In this document: positions 24,721 through 36,329 of the stretch, piece by piece
How the letters are laid out: the number at the start of each line of letters is the position of its first letter
Position numbering within the stretch: the first letter of the stretch is position 1
Assembly: GCF_029873635.1 (NCBI RefSeq)
Contig: NC_080422.1
Span: 4,940,001 to 5,004,000 of the forward strand
Direction of reading: 5' to 3'
Length of the DNA: 64,000 nt
Source of the DNA: Malania oleifera
Lineage: Eukaryota > Streptophyta > Magnoliopsida > Santalales > Ximeniaceae
The notes under the pieces: model-generated
The model's database searches: none
What the model was told of the DNA's origin: nothing
The model's input: the letters and a program-made list of their open reading frames with translations, nothing else
Translations under genes and position numbers: made by a program

Positions 24721-26045
24721 GCAGAAAACGCCCACGAAGAGCTGCTCGGCGAAAATAGCTCGGCAAGAGGTGCCTTGAAGAGAAGCTCGACAAAAACAAC
24801 TCAGCAAGAATTGCCTTGAAGAGTAGCTCGACAGAAGATGCCTACGAAGAGCATCTCAGCAAAAACAGCTCAGCAAGAATTGCCTTGAAGAGTAGCTCGA
24901 CAGAAGATGCCTACGAAGAGCAGCTCAGCAGAAGTTGCTCACGAAGAGAAGCTCGGCAAAAACAGCTCGGCAAAAAGTGTCTTGAAGAGCAATTTGGCAA
25001 AAATAGCTCGACAAGAATTGCCTTGAAGAGTAGCTCGACAAAAGATGCCCACGAAGAGCAGCTCGGCAAAAACAGTTTGGCAAGAATTTCCTTGAAGAGC
25101 GGCTTGGCAGAAGTTACCCACGAAGAGCAGTTCGGCAAAAATAGCTCGGCAAGAAGTGCCTTGAATAGCAGCTCGGCAGAAGTTTCTCACGAAGAGCAGC
25201 TTGGCAAAAACAACTTGGCAAAAAGTATCTTGAAGAGCAACTCTGCAAAAGTTGCCCACAAAGGGTAGTTAGGCAAGAATTGCCTTGAAGAGTAGCTCGA
25301 CAGAAGATGCTCACGAAAAGCAGCTTGGCAAAAACAGTTCGGCAAGAAGTGCCTTGAAGAGCAGCTCAGTAGGAGTTGTCCACGAAGAGCAGCAGCTTGG
25401 CAGAAGTTGCCCACAAAGGGAAGCTCGGCAAAAACAGCTCGACAAGAATTGCCTTGAAGAGTAGCTCGGCAGAAGATGCCTACGAAGAGCAGCTTGACAA
25501 AAACAGTTCGGCAAGAATTGCCTTGAAGAGCGACTCGATAGAAGTTGCCCACGAAGAGCAGCTCGACAAAAGTTGCCCACGAAGAGCAGTTTGACAAAAA
25601 CAGTTTGGCAAGAAGTGCCTTGAAGAGCAACTCGACAGAAGTTGCCCACGAATGGCAGCTTGGCAAAAACAGCTCGACAAGAATTGCCTTGAAGAGTAGC
25701 TCGGCAGAAGATGCCCACGAAGAGCAGCTCAGCAAAAACAGCTCGGTAAAAAGTGCCTTGAAGAGCATCTCGGCAGAAGTTGCTCACGAAGAGCAGTTCA
25801 GCAGAAGTTGCCCACAAATGGCAGCTTGGAAAAAACAGTTCGGTAAAAATTGCCTTGAAGAGCGTCTCAGCAGAAGTTGCCCACGAAGGATAGCTCGGCA
25901 AAAACAGCTCGACAAGAACAGCTCGGCACAAATACTCAATGAAAATCCAGCTCGACAAATTGGCTTGGCAAAGCCGTGTTCGCTTCCACCTTGGCTCGGA
26001 CTAGCCGATGCCCCCTCGAGTTCGTCTCGGCAAAGCTAGGAGTGC
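24718..26045 (+). repeat. 69-bp minisatellite with a 23-codon period
   Basis: About sixteen copies of a unit with landmarks GAAGAGCAGCTCGGCAAAAA and GAATTGCCTTGAAGAGTAGC. Spacing between CTTGAAGAG landmarks is mostly 69 bp, with several intervals near 96 bp that contain an extra ~27-bp subunit. Both periods are multiples of three, so long frames stay open on both strands. The plus frame gives a repeat starting EEQLGKNSSARIALKS and ending near SAEDAH. It occupies the place of pol in the element. No start signal or known domain indicates that it encodes a protein. Confidence 0.9.
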
Positions 26046-26784
26046 CACAAGATCAACTTTGGTAAGCCGAGCACGCCCCAAATCCGGCTCGGCAAGTTGC
26101 AAATAAAGGAGTAGTTGAAGAGGGTGTTAAAAAATTTTTTTGGCCCAAGTCGCAGTGCTCATGGACTAAGCCCAAGTAAGAAATCTTCCATTAAGAAACC
26201 ACGCATCATTACCTTGGATCAGGTCATCACTCAAATCAAATACAACTAGGCTCCACAAAAGCCTAACAAGAACAACTTTCAAACTTTGAGAACATGGTTT
26301 AAAACTTCAAAACTAGGGGGGGGGGGGACAACTAATATACCATAAATATATAAGCTTATAAAAGGAAGTCAAAACCCAGCAATCACTACCCAAGTCCAAT
26401 TCTCTAGTAAGAGCAATTAGGTCTAATCCAATAATGAAAGGAGAGATCCACGTTGGCGCTTTAAACGCCTAGAGTGATCCACATTGGCGCTTTAAACCTG
26501 CGTAGTAATCCACGCCCCCGCATCATAATGATGACGGATCACCCCAAGGGTCAAATCTCGTCACTATAAAGAAGGGTGATGCAAACAAGTCAAGGTAACT
26601 AACTTTTAACTCAATCTTACTATTGCATTCAACCTCGTAGAAGCATTCCTTAACTTAGGCATCGGAGTGACCCCCAGAGTACACCCCGGGTTCTTCAAGT
26701 CTGTTTTGTTTTCATCCTTTTCAGGTCATTATAAGTCGGAGGACAACGTCACATGTCATTACCATTTTATCCCGCAACAGAAGT

Positions 26785-28440
26785 CAAATATACAAAATGT
26801 CCTACCATACAATCTATCTTATTTGGCTTAAGAACAATCCTTCATATTCTCAATCCTTCTTTATTTAGAATAACAATAAGTTCAAATCTATAGCTAATTT
26901 TTGCATTTAACTTTAAAGTCATTCACTTCTTTTAAAAAATTTTAAGTTCCCCTGTCCCATATTGAAAAATAAAACATGGGCAATTAAGTGATACTAAAAA
27001 ATTAAAGTAGGTTCTTGAGCATGGACTTTTGAGTGGCTCCTAATGCAATTTTTTGTTTTTTTTTTTTTTTATTTTAGATAAAAATATTAGCACTCCTTCA
27101 GATTTGTTAACAAGATAAAATATTTCTTAAGATTTTAAAAATGTCACATACCTTTCCTAACATTTGATTTTTGAGACACCTATACCTACGGGTGAACATA
27201 ATTTGGTTAAAATCGGATTAACCAAGTAATTAAATTGGTTCGATTCAGTTAAAAATTTATTCGATTTGATTTGATTTGATTTTCATTTTTGCTGAATTTC
27301 GATTTTGGATTTTCGATTCAATTTTAAGATTTGGTTAAATCGGTTAACTGAATTAACCAAATAATATAAATTAATAATAAATAATTATATATTATATATT
27401 TTAAAAATCTATATTTCATATATATTAAATATTAAATTGATTAACCGAGTTAACCAAAATTTGGTTCAATTAAATATAAAATTTTAGCCGATTCAATTAA
27501 TAAAATTTTTCAAGCAAATTTTTTTGATTAATTCAAATAATTAACCCAATTCATAGAACCAACTCACCCCTACCTATACCCTTACAAAAATTTTGTCTTA
27601 TCACCAAATACAAAAGGATATTTATGTCTTTTATACAAGCCTTAGGAGATATTTATAAAATTTTTGAAATCTCAAGAGAAATTCTTGTCCTTTTACCAAA
27701 AAGAACTCAAAAAAGGTCAATGTGGTTTTTCGTGTTCATGATAAGCAACATTAATATTAATGATTCCAATTAGAAGTATACAAGTAATTAGACTTCTACT
27801 GTATTAGGGAGCAGCATGAACTTCTAACTTTGAATTTGAATTTAAAAAGGTTTAGACAAACTTTGATACAATCTTACATTTCACGTTATTCGAATCCAAT
27901 GCAAATTCAAATCCAACATCTTTCCAAAGATATGGTCAGAATTTTTAAGAAAAAATTCCCATTAAATAATTTATGAACAATAGGAATGTGGATGATGAAA
28001 TTTAAAAGTATTATATCCTAAAATTTTTAATTATATATGAGATTTTGTGCTCAACATATCAAACACAAAAACAGCCACCTAGTAAATAAATAAAAATTGG
28101 TACCTGCTAAATAAATAAATAAATAAAAGGTGCATACACACAACATAATATTCCACATTTTTTTTTTGGAAACTCTAAGAATGGATATAGAAAAAACGTT
28201 GCTACCAAAAATCATTTCATATTTCATATTTTAATTTTTCAAATCCAACTCAAAACTTGGAAGTAAAATTCAAGTGAGTTGGGAGGCATTTGCAACAACT
28301 GCTGCTTGCAGGCCAAAATACCTTTCTCCAAAGAAGGGTTCAATTGAAATTGATTAACGGAGGCAAAATAAGCTTTTTTTTGGAGATTAGTTTTACGAGT
28401 AAGATTGACGGGAAATTGCATCGTCGCTCGCCTCAACAAA
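26785..28440. other. AT-rich intergenic sequence downstream of NDPK
   Basis: Apart from the MITE at 27187-27572 this stretch is AT-rich with poly-T runs and short AAATAAATAAAT repeats near 28085-28130. No gene is seen. Confidence 0.55.
27187..27572. mobile_element. hAT-type MITE, 386 bp
   Basis: Imperfect terminal inverted repeats TACGGGTGAACATAATTTGG and, on the other strand, TAGGGGTGAGTTGGTTC. The element is flanked by the perfect 8-bp duplication CCTATACC (27179-27186 and 27573-27580). The interior is AT-rich, with multiple AATTAACCGA/TCGGTTAA-like inverted motifs. The 8-bp TSD and TAGGGGTGA termini match hAT-type miniature elements common in plants. Confidence 0.85.
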
Positions 28441-28446
28441 AATAAT

Positions 28447-28452
28447 TTTATT
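28447..28452 (-). terminator. polyadenylation signal candidate of NDPK
   Basis: AATAAA on the minus strand, about 80 bases after the NDPK stop codon at 28533. Exact cleavage site not determined. Confidence 0.45.
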
Positions 28453-28532
28453 CTGATTATTGTGCTTCTACCCCCCACTCGTTTCGTGAGATTTAACTGC
28501 TGAAAGAGAGGGAAAAAAGGGCAAAATCTTCT

Positions 28533-31500
28533 TCAGTTGACTCCATAGATCCACTTCTCAGCATTGCTGATGTAGCTAACCAACTCTTCTGGTTTGAACC
28601 ATAACTTGATTTCATCCTTGGCAGTTTCAGGGCCATCGCTCCCATGAATAATGTTTCTACAGGGGAAAATCAAACATCATCATGCCATTTATCTCAAGAA
28701 AAATGCAGTACACCGATAGCAGACTCAATGACTTGAAGTGTGCATACAAGGAACGCGAGAATATTTTTGTAATAAGAAAGTGAAAATGTTTCAGTTCAGA
28801 CAAATACCTCCCAACGACAACAGCTAGATCGCCTCTAATGGTTCCAGGCTCTGATTTCTGTGGATCTGTTGCCCCAATAAGTTTTCTACCATACTTTATA
28901 ACTCCCTCGCCCTCCCAAACCTGCAATTAAAAAAGAAAGGCATTCAGCTAGCTCATGAATTGTATGATCAAACAAGAGAGAATCCCAGTTTTTCTAACCA
29001 TTGCAACAACAGGGCCGGAGCTAAGGAAGTCGCACAGACCACTAAAGAAAGGCCTATCTTTGAGGTCATGATAATGCTTCTGCGCAAAGTCCTTTGAGGG
29101 AACCACTACTTTAATGCCCACTAGCTTAAACCCTTTCCGCTCAAAACGTGATACAATTTCTGCAATCTGAAATACAGTAAACGCGCACAGATCAAATATG
29201 CCAGTCGACAACCTCTCCAAACAAACCCATCACCCTCATGCAGAATAATATAAATAATAGTGAAAACACATGCGTGGATGTTGAAAACCAGCATCATAAT
29301 TTTGCTCCATGCAAAAGTGGTGAAAATATTACAAACTGTACAACAGCACCAGCAAAATGCTGAAACTTTGTTCTCAATTTTTTTTTGAACAAAAATAAAA
29401 AATAAAGTCAAACCAGATGGTAGACAACTCTGACAGAGTAAGCAGGAAAAAAAAAAAACTAAATAGCTCAACTTGATCACACTAATCCAATACCAGACAA
29501 GATATTAGCGATAAGAATTGCTCTAATGAATTAGGAGAAAGTGGCATTAATCTTACCAGCCCTCTCTGAACTCCATCAGGCTTAATAGCAATAAAAGTGC
29601 GCTCCATCTGAATAAAGTAGAATGGAATACATAATTGTCACTTGTCAGAATGAAACCAAACGTAAAGAACTATGTTGATAGTGAAGTACCTCGGCAGCAT
29701 GTGCCTCCTGCTCCTGAAGCATGTAAACTGAAAAGGAAAAACAAAAGGCAACTGAAAATTTATAGATTGAACAAACTCTCCATGTCAAAACAACATTCAA
29801 CTAAATGGTTCCATCAAGCTTCTTGGGCGTACATATATGTACATGAACGTAATTCCACTGAGCTGTGACTACCATGAAAAGTAATATCCTTATGTTCAAC
29901 AACAGCATAATTTTTAAGAAGAAATAGAGATATAATTGAACTTCACCTGAGCTACTAATAAAATGGGTTTGTCATTAAATTGGGATAGAACAAATTAAAG
30001 GCAACTCACAAATTGAATCAAATTCCTACAGCAGAACATTGAGCCACAGCATCAGTGGATCCTTTCCAGTTTCCACAAAAGTCCACTTTATGGTCAAAAG
30101 TTTGACAAAAAATATTTCACTTGCGGATTCCTAGACGAGCTTTTAATTTTTTGTGTGTTTTTCCTTATGAAATGTTACCCCCCCCCCCCCAAGGGGGGGC
30201 GGGGGCAGGGGCGGGGTGGAGTGCCCATAGTAGTTAGAGGCGCGAGGTGAGCCGAGGCGCGAGGCGAAGGTGCGCGCCTCATGAAGGTGAGGCGCACAAT
30301 TATTAAAATGGTGTAAAATGTCTATTTGGGGTAATTGATATATGAACATATGAATATCTAGTAATATTAGAATTTAAAATGCCAAAAAATTCAATTACAA
30401 AATTGAAAATTTAGTCCAAAAGCATCAAAATTCAACATAGTTCATCATCAAAAGAAAAGAGTACAAATCAAAAAATAGTAGCTAAATTTCAATAAAATAA
30501 ATAAATATTATGTATTAATTATAATTTATAAACTCACATTAATTAAACTAAATATTACAAATTAAAAAATAGTAGCTAAATTTCAGTAAAAAGAATAAAT
30601 ATTATGTATTAGTTATAATTTATAAACTTGCATTAATTAAACTAAATATTTAATTAGTAATTACATATAAAGAAGAGGAAAAAAAGTAGCCAAATTTCAA
30701 TAAAAAGAATAAATATTATGTATTAGTTATAATTTATAAACTTACATTAATTAAACTAAATATTACAAATTTAAAAACAGTAGGTAAATTTCAGTAAAAA
30801 AAATAAATATTATGTATTAGTTATAATTTATAAGCTTAGATTAATTAAAGAAAATATTTAATTTATAAGCTTACATATAAAGAAGAAGAAAAAGAGAAGC
30901 AGCAGGCAGCACGCAACAGTCAGCAGCACGCAGGCAGCAGGAAGAAGAAGAAAAAGAAGAAGAAGAAGAGAAGCAGAAGGCAGCAGGCAGCAGGCAGCAG
31001 GCAGCAGGCAGCAGGAAGAAGAAGAAGAAGAACTCGCGAGGGCTCCTGCTGGCTGGAAACGAAGTCGCGAAGGGTCGTGCTTCTTCAAAATGTCGAAGAT
31101 GAACTCACGATCCTGGTTCGAAGCTCGAAGACGAAGTAGCGAAGGCTTCCGGCTGGTTCGAAGGCTCACAGACGAGCTCACGTTGCTGGTTTGAAGGATC
31201 GCGAAGGCTCCTGCTGGTTCGAATCTGCAAAACGAACTCACGAAGGGCTTCGAAGGGCCGAGAGGGGCTAGGGGCTATGTTCGTTCGAGTCCAATGAGGG
31301 CTACGGGTCTGGCTGTGGCTATTTCTCTACTTTAAATAACTAAAAATTCACAAGGCGCGACTCACTGCGCCTGTCGCACCAGTGCGCCTCATCTCGCCTA
31401 GTGTCACCTCTTGCAAGTCGCCTCGCCTCACCTGGTTTGAGGCGCAAGCCTCTTCGCTTCACTGCGCCTTGCGCCTAGGCGCGCCTCAGTCGCTGAGGCG

Positions 31501-34063
31501 CGCTTTTAACTACTATGGGAGTGCCTACAAATATAAACAGCTGAAGATCAAGTGCAACAACTGTGACAACAGCTAATGCTGCAACTTCACAAAGCCACAC
31601 TAAGCATTGTATATTCACTGCAGAAGAGTTTACAGAAGCTGCATTGCCAAAACAGGAGCAAAGGGCAAGGCACCTCTTCCTTTTCTCTCCACCCTATACC
31701 CTACATATAAAGATTACAGAACACATATTGGACCTATTGGCATTCTCTGCACTCAAAAGCACAAACACATATCCTCACCTTACAAATGAAATTGATATTT
31801 CAGAATAAAAATAAATCTTGGAAGGAAATCATGCTGATTTTTCTATAAGAAAAACAAGCGCGCGCACACATGTTTTTAGTTTTCTCAAGCCTTAATGAAG
31901 TAATAAAACTAAAAATGCTTCTCCATCTTCTCAGTTATGTAAAATGACATTATTGTATGCTCAAGTTGGTGGAAAATGTATAACATCCAGGACATGGGAA
32001 AAATGAGGAGACAACAAAAGACATTTTATAGTCCAAACCTGCCACAGGGAGAGCAAGGGCTCCCGAAATCCATCCTCTTGATGCATTTCCGCACTCAGCT
32101 CTCTCATAAAATGATGCTATAAAGGGAGCCCTTCCCCTGAGTGCAACTGCTGCAGCCGCCGCAGTAGTTACTGCCCGCCCTTCTGCAATAAACAACAACT
32201 AAGAAACTTTAAAACGGAAGTTTCTTGCACTTCAATTTTAACAAATTATCTACAAATGAATATGAAATCTGCACATTGCATGAAATATACACATATTGTT
32301 ACTAAGTACTTAAAACATACCACGCTTCTATGGAAAAAGCTATTTTGTATATTTTGAATTACTCAGTTTGTTCTCTCTCATTAAGCCCCTTTTTAATTTT
32401 TCAGCTTCCAAGTTCCATCAAACCATCGATGATGGTCATCTAAAAACAAAATGTAAACTTCATTTTCAGCAATGCTCCTCCCCCCCCCCCCCCCCCCTAA
32501 AAAAAAAAAAAAAACCATTGCTTCCCTGAATATAATGATAGATAGCTATCACTAAAGCATTTGAAGAACATCAATTAAATATTTTAGAAACAAACCCTGA
32601 CCCTAGGCTTGTTCCCAGTAATCACACAGATGATGATACAAAAAACCTAACCGCCAAATTCGGGCAAAATTTCAGTTGAAAATAAAATGTAGAAAAAAGG
32701 ACTATGAGAAAAATAAGATAATAGATTATACTTCATAAATTTCAAAACCCCATCCAAATAATTAAAAGAAAAAAAATTAATAAACACTGAAGAGTCTGTG
32801 TTCCAACAGAAGAACAGGATTGCATAAAACACAGAACTGTTTATTTTATTTTATTTATTTTGTTGGCTTTGTCCATGTTGGGGATCTAGGAGCAACAATC
32901 ACAACACAAGCAAAATAAACAATCAAAATGAACACCAAGATTTAACGTGGTTCGGCCCAAACTGACCTACGTCCACGGAGCACATCGATCTTCACTAAAA
33001 ATTGAGAGAAAATACAAGAGGAGGAGGCAACTGCACTCCACTCAACTCACTCTTTCTCACACCTCTCTCTCTCTCTCGCCTTCAACTCAATTACACTCAC
33101 ATTATATTTCACGCAAACACATCTCGATGGATGGGGATGGATATAAACGGAAGATGGTATGATGTGATTCAATGAGATGAGCTAAGATTAACACCGACAC
33201 TACAACACATCAAAGCTGGCATTCTACAGCTCATCAAAGCTGGCTCTCTACAGCTCATCAAGGCTCCGTTTCCACTATAGCTCAACAATCTCCCACTTGG
33301 AAACGGAGACACCATCTCAATCAGTATATCCATAAATGAGTACTCAAATATGTCTTCAAGCATGAAGACCAACTGAAGTTGAGCACAACTTCAGCTTCTG
33401 CCTTGATGAGCTGTAGAGAGCCAACTTTGATGTGTCGTAGTGTTGGAACGAAACCCAGCTCATCTCATTGAATCACCTCATTGAACCTCATTACCATCTT
33501 CCATTTATATTCATCCCCATCCATCTATATAAATGGAGATGTGTGTGCGTGAAATATAATGTGAGTGTAATTGAGTTGAAGGTGTGTGTGTGCGTGTGTG
33601 TGTGTGTGAGTGTAATTGATTGTTGCTCCTAGATCCCCAACAATATCTGTTTCCATTACAGCTCAACAGTCCACGGAAGAAGTTTTTCTACAACAAATGC
33701 TCTTCTTATCTCAACGGCAGAGAGAGAAAAAAAAATATTTCATATCTCAAAAATATAAAAAAGTTTCCACTGCACGATCGACTTTTGGACAATCCAGCAA
33801 AGACATATCCCATAAAAAAAAAATCGAATTTCCACGAAATGCATCGATCACTCCACGAAAAACAGGAAGCCAATTCAATAGAAAAACGAAAAATCGCATC
33901 AAAACCACAAAAAACTAAAATCAAACGGCAAAGCAGCTCGCGTACGCAACAAAAGCTGACCGAGCTTAGAAAATTTACCGGCGAGGACGGCGTTAGAGCT
34001 CCTGGAAGCGGTGAGCAGAGACCGAACGGCTCTAGCCGCGGATCTGCAAATCTGGGAGCTCAT
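28533..34063 (-). CDS. NDPK3: nucleoside diphosphate kinase, mitochondrial type (240 aa)
   Basis: Seven exons join in phase: 34063-33979, 32182-32039, 29727-29690, 29607-29557, 29166-28999, 28920-28808 and 28656-28533 (723 nt with stop). NDPK transfers the gamma-phosphate from ATP to nucleoside diphosphates through a phosphohistidine. The kinase domain starts near residue 90 with [17 protein letters not shown]. The active-site segment is [20 protein letters not shown], with catalytic histidine at about residue 204. The C-terminus EKWIYGVN is typical of plant NDPKs. The N-terminal ~88 residues are absent from cytosolic NDPKs. They start [20 protein letters not shown], a basic amphipathic presequence, then a hydrophobic segment ([15 protein letters not shown]), as in plant NDPK III targeted to mitochondria/intermembrane space. 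Introns 1 and 2 host transposons. All splice sites are GT/AG and no lesion is seen. Confidence 0.95.
30440..30860. repeat. AT-rich tandem repeats within the hAT-like element
   Basis: The block with AGTAGCTAAATTTCA(A/G)TAAAA, AATAAATATTATGTATTA and TTAATTAAACTAAATATT recurs about four times between 30475 and 30860, with a period of roughly 110-120 bp. Confidence 0.75.
30890..31035. repeat. AAG and CAGGCAG simple repeats
   Basis: Alternating AAGAAG tracts and five or more consecutive copies of CAGGCAG-like heptamers (30978-31012), in the middle of the hAT-like element. Confidence 0.8.
32483..32515. repeat. poly-C/poly-A tract
   Basis: About 19-20 C in a row, then a TA and about 15 A, in NDPK intron 1. 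Length may be unreliable because homopolymers are error-prone in sequencing. Confidence 0.8.
32876..33642. mobile_element. foldback element with long inverted arms in NDPK intron 1
   Basis: Outer inverted repeats TGTTGGGGATCTAGGAGCAA start and end a 767-bp block. Inside, a left arm of about 33070-33265 (TTCAACTCAATTACACTCAC, then CATTATATTTCACGC, TTCAATGAGATGAGCT) recurs inverted at about 33385-33585. The segment ATTTAACGTGGTTCGGCC with CCTACGTCCACGG resembles parts of plant copia LTRs, so the two arms may be LTR pieces in opposite orientation. No clear TSD (GTCCA against ATATC). A transcript of the intron would fold into a long hairpin. Confidence 0.7.
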
Positions 34064-34213
34064 CTTCTACGGAGATAAAGCTGTTTACACTGAAGAAGTA
34101 ATGCAGTGATGGGGAAAAGCGAGTGAGGAGTGGGAATCGAACAAAGAACAGAGATGAAATGAGATTTGCGAGCAGCTGCTAATGGGAGATAACGTGTGCG
34201 TGATTGTGTGTGA

Positions 34214-34245
<32 letters not shown>
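34214..34245. repeat. (TA)n microsatellite in the NDPK upstream region
   Basis: A perfect AT/TA run 150-180 bases upstream of the NDPK start codon, within the likely promoter/leader region. Its length could vary between individuals. Confidence 0.9.
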
Positions 34246-34248
<3 letters not shown>

Positions 34249-34299
34249 AGTGGAAGGTAAGAGTCAAAACCCTAGCCGAAGAGTGAGGAAGAGGAGTGA

Positions 34300-36180
34300 T
34301 TGTGTTATCTGTTCACTCAAAAACCGCAAGGCAACCGTTAACATTGAATCCGCTGGGGACTAAACGGCGTCGTTCTGGCCCTGAAATGAAAAAGGGGGCT
34401 TTTGGGTTTTGCCCTTTTGGCAGGGAAAGGAGAAAATTGGTGTGATTATTATAGTGGTCCTATGGTTTTTGAGTTTTGAAATGTGCAAGAAGCCAACGGA
34501 AAATTTGGTAATAAAATATCCAAAAAGATGATATTTGATGATATGGTAATGATTTCTCAAAAAGGTTGTCTCTTCTTTTTGGTTCAAATCATTTTACTTC
34601 ACCTTTGGAAAATAAGTGTTTGATCATTTTTTAGGTTCATTTTTTATTACAAAGATTATAGATTAATAGGTTTTCAATGTAATTTAGTAAATTTTCGACT
34701 ACAAAACAATTCATCACTTTCAATATCTTATAACTGTTTTTTGTAATGAATACCTATTGATTATTGATTTGATTTATAAAAAAAAATTAAGGTAAAAGAT
34801 CCCGACTTTTTCTGAAATTTGACAAAAAAAAAAAAACAAAAGAATTTTTACTAAAATTTCAAACTTTTCACAAACTTCTATTGAGATTTCAAATACTCGG
34901 CAGAACTTCCTTGACATTTGATTTTTTAAACACTTGTACTTCTCAAAGTCTATCTTTTTGCCAAATATTAAAAAGTTTATTGTTCTTTTAATAAACCTCA
35001 AGAGAGAGCTTGTATGATTTTTGAAATCTTAAAAAAGAATATTGAAATTTTCAAATTTTAAGGAGATGCACATGTCTTTCCTAAAAAATTAAGCTTAAAA
35101 TGTTTGAATTCACGATTTTATAATGGTCAGTTTGGATCGAGGATTTTGTTCTAAAAAGGAAAGGAAAGGAAAATAGGAAAGAAATTCATTTTCTACTATA
35201 TTTTTTCTCTATATCAAATATAATTTAAAATAAAATTACTATAATATGATTAAAAATTAAGAAAAACAAAATGTAAAGGATATGTAAAATTAAAATTTTG
35301 TTTATTGATTTGATATATTATTTTTATTTTCTCTTTCACTTTTAAAATTAGGATCTTTCTTATTTTCCTTTTTCTTACTTTAACATTTTTCAAGTTCCAA
35401 ACAGAAACAGGACATAAAAGAAGAGGTGAAAAAGACGAAGGGAGGAAGATACTAGAACTAGGGAGAGGTGAGGCAGACAAGGCGCAGCAATTAGACACCT
35501 CATGTAGGGAAAATGGAAGATGCCATAGCTTTTCCAAATGCAGCAGAACATTGGATGAATGAAGAGCAACTCTTAATTCCTTATTGCTTGTTTGGTACTC
35601 CCTCCAAATCTCCAAAACATCAGCAACCCAAAGCATGAAAAGTGTGGCACTCCAACCACAAAAGAACAGCATTTTCTTTTCTTGTCTTTTCTTTTCAGCT
35701 AGGTTAAAAACCTACAAATATACTTATTGAATGCTTAATATGCAACAATTGAGAGGAGTTGTGAGAATTGGAATCAAATTCATTAAAACTTTTACTCCAT
35801 TCCTTTCTTATTTCATTAGATTTCACAAATCAAACATGTTATTCACTGCCAAATTGCAGCTCTCTTTACTTTTAGAAGTACTAGTCATCTACAAATGCCC
35901 CCTTTGAATCCCCAAACCACTTATTTGCCCCCAAATAAAGAGAAAGTAACAATGCACTAAGCAAACTTGTCAAAAGGAAACAAATTAGAATTCAGGAACA
36001 ACTAGAAGTTATTTCTGAAGAGTTGTCGCACAAAACACCCAAACCTTGAAAAGAACCTGCAGGAGCACAACCATCGAACTGCATGAATTCCTAAACAATC
36101 CTCAGCGGTTGAAAGAGAGCACAACTTCGAACCAGTCTTAAACTCATATATATTTAGTTCTGATAGATATAAGAGAAACA
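34300..36180. other. intergenic region between NDPK and the PH gene
   Basis: AT-rich, with poly-A/T runs. One minus-strand open stretch at 35250-35672 starts MLFFCGWSATLFMLWVADVL, then a moderately hydrophobic and later low-complexity sequence. It has no recognisable domain and I do not call it a gene. No terminal repeats found. Confidence 0.5.
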
Positions 36181-36186
36181 CATTTG

Positions 36187-36192
36187 TTTATT
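36187..36192 (-). terminator. polyadenylation signal candidate of the PH-domain gene
   Basis: AATAAA on the minus strand, about 140 bases after the stop codon at 36332-36330. Confidence 0.4.
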
Positions 36193-36329
36193 ATTCCATT
36201 AGATTGTGTCTTTCTGTACAGATAATATAATGAAAAAATTTTGTGAAATCATTCAACTTTCACTCGCTGATAATTGCTAAGAGTGCTAGAAATATTTACA
36301 ACTTAATAGTTACAAATGTATAAATGCCG

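Larger units (their letters stand above)
22654..26779 (+). mobile_element. complete gag-only LTR retrotransposon with 69-bp repeat array
   Basis: Two LTRs of nearly equal length, 22654-23098 (445 bp) and 26333-26779 (447 bp), share their whole sequence with scattered substitutions and end GCAACA. The element is flanked by the perfect duplication GAAGT (22649-22653 and 26780-26784). The 5' LTR is followed by TTGGTGCTGTCTGTGAGAAC, the primer-binding position. The 3' LTR is preceded by a G-rich polypurine tract with a run of G (about 26317-26328). The interior holds a gag remnant (23169-24311) and two tandem arrays, with no RT or integrase. This is a nonautonomous Ty3/gypsy-type element. Confidence 0.92.
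30226..31517. mobile_element. nonautonomous hAT-like element in NDPK intron 2
   Basis: Terminal inverted repeats CATAGTAGTTAGAGGCGCG and, on the other strand, CATAGTAGTTAAAAGCGCGC. The flanking 8-bp duplication GGAGTGCC is perfect (30218-30225 and 31518-31525). Ends are rich in GAGGCGC/GCGCCTC subterminal repeats. The middle has three or four copies of an AT-rich ~115-bp repeat (AATAAATATTATGTATTAGT) and then AAGAAG and CAGGCAG runs. There is no transposase frame. The 1292-bp element is fully intronic and so need not harm NDPK. Confidence 0.9.

Noticed and set aside
24331-25958. Long open frames on the minus strand rich in Cys, Leu and Phe
   Set aside because: They mirror the 69-bp tandem array. 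A repeat length divisible by three keeps several frames open on both strands, and no start context or domain supports coding.
35250-35672. 140-codon open frame between NDPK and the PH gene
   Set aside because: No recognisable domain; the second half is low-complexity. It has no neighbouring exon signals that I could support.
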